Assembly: GCA_003132765.1 (NCBI GenBank)
Contig: PKYU01000481.1
Coordinates: 902-7,032, forward strand
Direction of reading: 5' to 3'
DNA: 6,131 bases
DNA from: Chitinophagaceae bacterium
GTDB lineage: Bacteria > Bacteroidota > Bacteroidia > Chitinophagales > Chitinophagaceae
Shown in pieces: positions 5,288 through 6,131 of this stretch (position 1 is its first letter; each line of letters opens with the position of its first letter). Below the pieces are notes generated by a model, which was not told the DNA's origin, searched no databases, and was given only the letters and a program-made list of their open reading frames with translations. The translations under genes were made by a program, and so were the position numbers.

Positions 5288-6131
5288 ATGAAAATTTTCA
5301 AAAAAAGTAAAATGGAAGAATCAAGCATATCACAAGTTACAATTAGCAAACACAGGAATAATTCTAACAGTCATGATGATGAGCATGAACACAACACCCA
5401 ATTTGAATTAATACGGCTCGCCGTTATTGCAGTTGCATTAACATTAAGCTTCTTTGGCATTTGGAAAAGCATAGCCTCATTTGATATCATCGCCATTGCC
5501 ATAACTATTATAGGCGGCTACCCGATGTATAAGGAAGCATTTGAAAATATCAGGGAAAGAAAAATGACGATGGAACTTTCCATGACTATCGCTGTGATTG
5601 CCACTTTATTCATACAACAATACTTTACAGGTGCGATCATTACATTCTTCGTTCAGTTTGCTGAACTTCTGGAGCATCTAACTGTTTCAAGGGGACGAAA
5701 TGTAATTGAAAAACTAATTGCACTGCTTCCCAATCAGGCAACCATCAGGCGGGGCGATGAAGAAGTGGATATTAAAATTGCCGAACTCGCTCCTGATGAA
5801 ATTGTCATCGTCAAACCCGGAACAAAAATTCCAGTGGACGGTCAGGTTCTGAAAGGAAATTCTTTTATTGATGAATCTTCCATTACCGGAGAATCAATGC
5901 CGGTAGAAAAAACGGTTGCCAGTAAAGTTTTTGCCGGCACTATTAACCAGAACGGAGTTTTAGAAGTAAGAGCAAGCCGCATCGGTAAGGATACGATGTT
6001 CGGCAAAATAATTGACATTATTGAACAGGCAGAAAAATCAAAAGCACCCATTCAAAGAGTGGCCGATAAACTGGCTGCTCGTCTTGTATATCTTGCTTTT
6101 GGCGGAGCTGTCATCACTTATTTAATCACAC
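5288..6131 (+). CDS. Heavy-metal translocating P1B-type ATPase, N-terminal 281 residues (cut by right edge)
   Basis: This gene encodes an inner-membrane pump that moves soft metal ions using ATP. Only its start is here. Visible parts in order are a short hydrophilic N-terminus with SHDDEHEHN (28-36), transmembrane segments at about 41-60, 64-79, 97-111 and 114-130, the actuator domain (about 135-255) with the phosphatase loop SITGESMPVEK (198-208, TGES at 200-203), and the start of the next membrane helix (262 onward). GYPMYKEAFENI and AELLEHLTVSRGRNVIEKL are typical of P1B pumps. There is no ferredoxin-like HMA domain with a CxxC motif; the His/Asp-rich tail may serve instead as the metal-binding extension. 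The metal-selecting CPx motif and the phosphorylated DKTG Asp lie beyond the window, so zinc/cadmium/cobalt versus copper cannot be decided. The context favours the zinc group. The start is ATG 5288, just after an in-frame TAA at 5279-5281; ATG 5312 is an alternative. It is divergent from the AraC gene, its likely regulator. Confidence 0.9.
   Translation, partial: MKIFKKSKMEESSISQVTISKHRNNSNSHDDEHEHNTQFELIRLAVIAVALTLSFFGIWKSIASFDIIAIAITIIGGYPMYKEAFENIRERKMTMELSMTIAVIATLFIQQYFTGAIITFFVQFAELLEHLTVSRGRNVIEKLIALLPNQATIRRGDEEVDIKIAELAPDEIVIVKPGTKIPVDGQVLKGNSFIDESSITGESMPVEKTVASKVFAGTINQNGVLEVRASRIGKDTMFGKIIDIIEQAEKSKAPIQRVADKLAARLVYLAFGGAVITYLIT

Noticed and set aside
5221..5349. N-terminal extension of the AraC-type protein to an ATG at 5349
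   Set aside because: The extra 43 residues do not look like the family and would overlap the divergent ATPase coding region. The ATG at 5220 gives a normal 289-residue protein.
1..6131. tRNA, rRNA, riboswitch or CRISPR array
   Set aside because: No cloverleaf-like segments, conserved RNA motifs or regularly spaced repeats were seen on either strand by eye.

Overview
The window looks like a chromosomal or accessory segment from a Bacteroidota genome, probably of the Chitinophagaceae/Sphingobacteriales kind. Four things suggest this: moderate AT-richness, no clear Shine-Dalgarno sequences, a TonB-dependent receptor that begins with a carboxypeptidase-regulatory-like domain, and protein styles typical of that phylum. 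The organism is inferred from protein style, not from a marker gene. The theme is transition-metal homeostasis.

Left edge (1-678): a minus-strand reading frame runs off the left end and may be the start of an insertion-sequence transposase. It is followed on the plus strand by a short relic (323-559) that keeps only the C-terminal SH3/FeoA-like domain of a DtxR/MntR-type metalloregulator. The region looks like a rearrangement junction in which the regulator's DNA-binding and dimerisation domains were lost. A 12-bp palindrome (584-595) lies between the relic and the next gene and could be a metalloregulator operator.

Centre (679-3745): a small exported protein of unknown function (679-1020, TTG start) is followed by an 837-residue ZnuD-like TonB-dependent outer-membrane receptor (1168-3681). 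The two probably form a metal-uptake unit. A strong intrinsic terminator (3716-3745) closes it.

Right (3774-6131): a Fur/Zur-type repressor (3774-4277) is convergent with an AraC-family regulator on the minus strand (4351-5220). An imperfect inverted repeat sits between their 3' ends. The AraC gene is divergent from a heavy-metal P1B-type ATPase (5288 to the right edge, partial), and the two share a 67-bp intergenic region with a small palindrome next to the ATPase start.

Working model (inference): the receptor brings a scarce divalent metal, probably zinc, across the outer membrane under Fur/Zur control. The ATPase moves metal across the inner membrane, probably outward, and the AraC protein is its likely local regulator. 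No RNA genes, CRISPR arrays or complete mobile elements were recognised.
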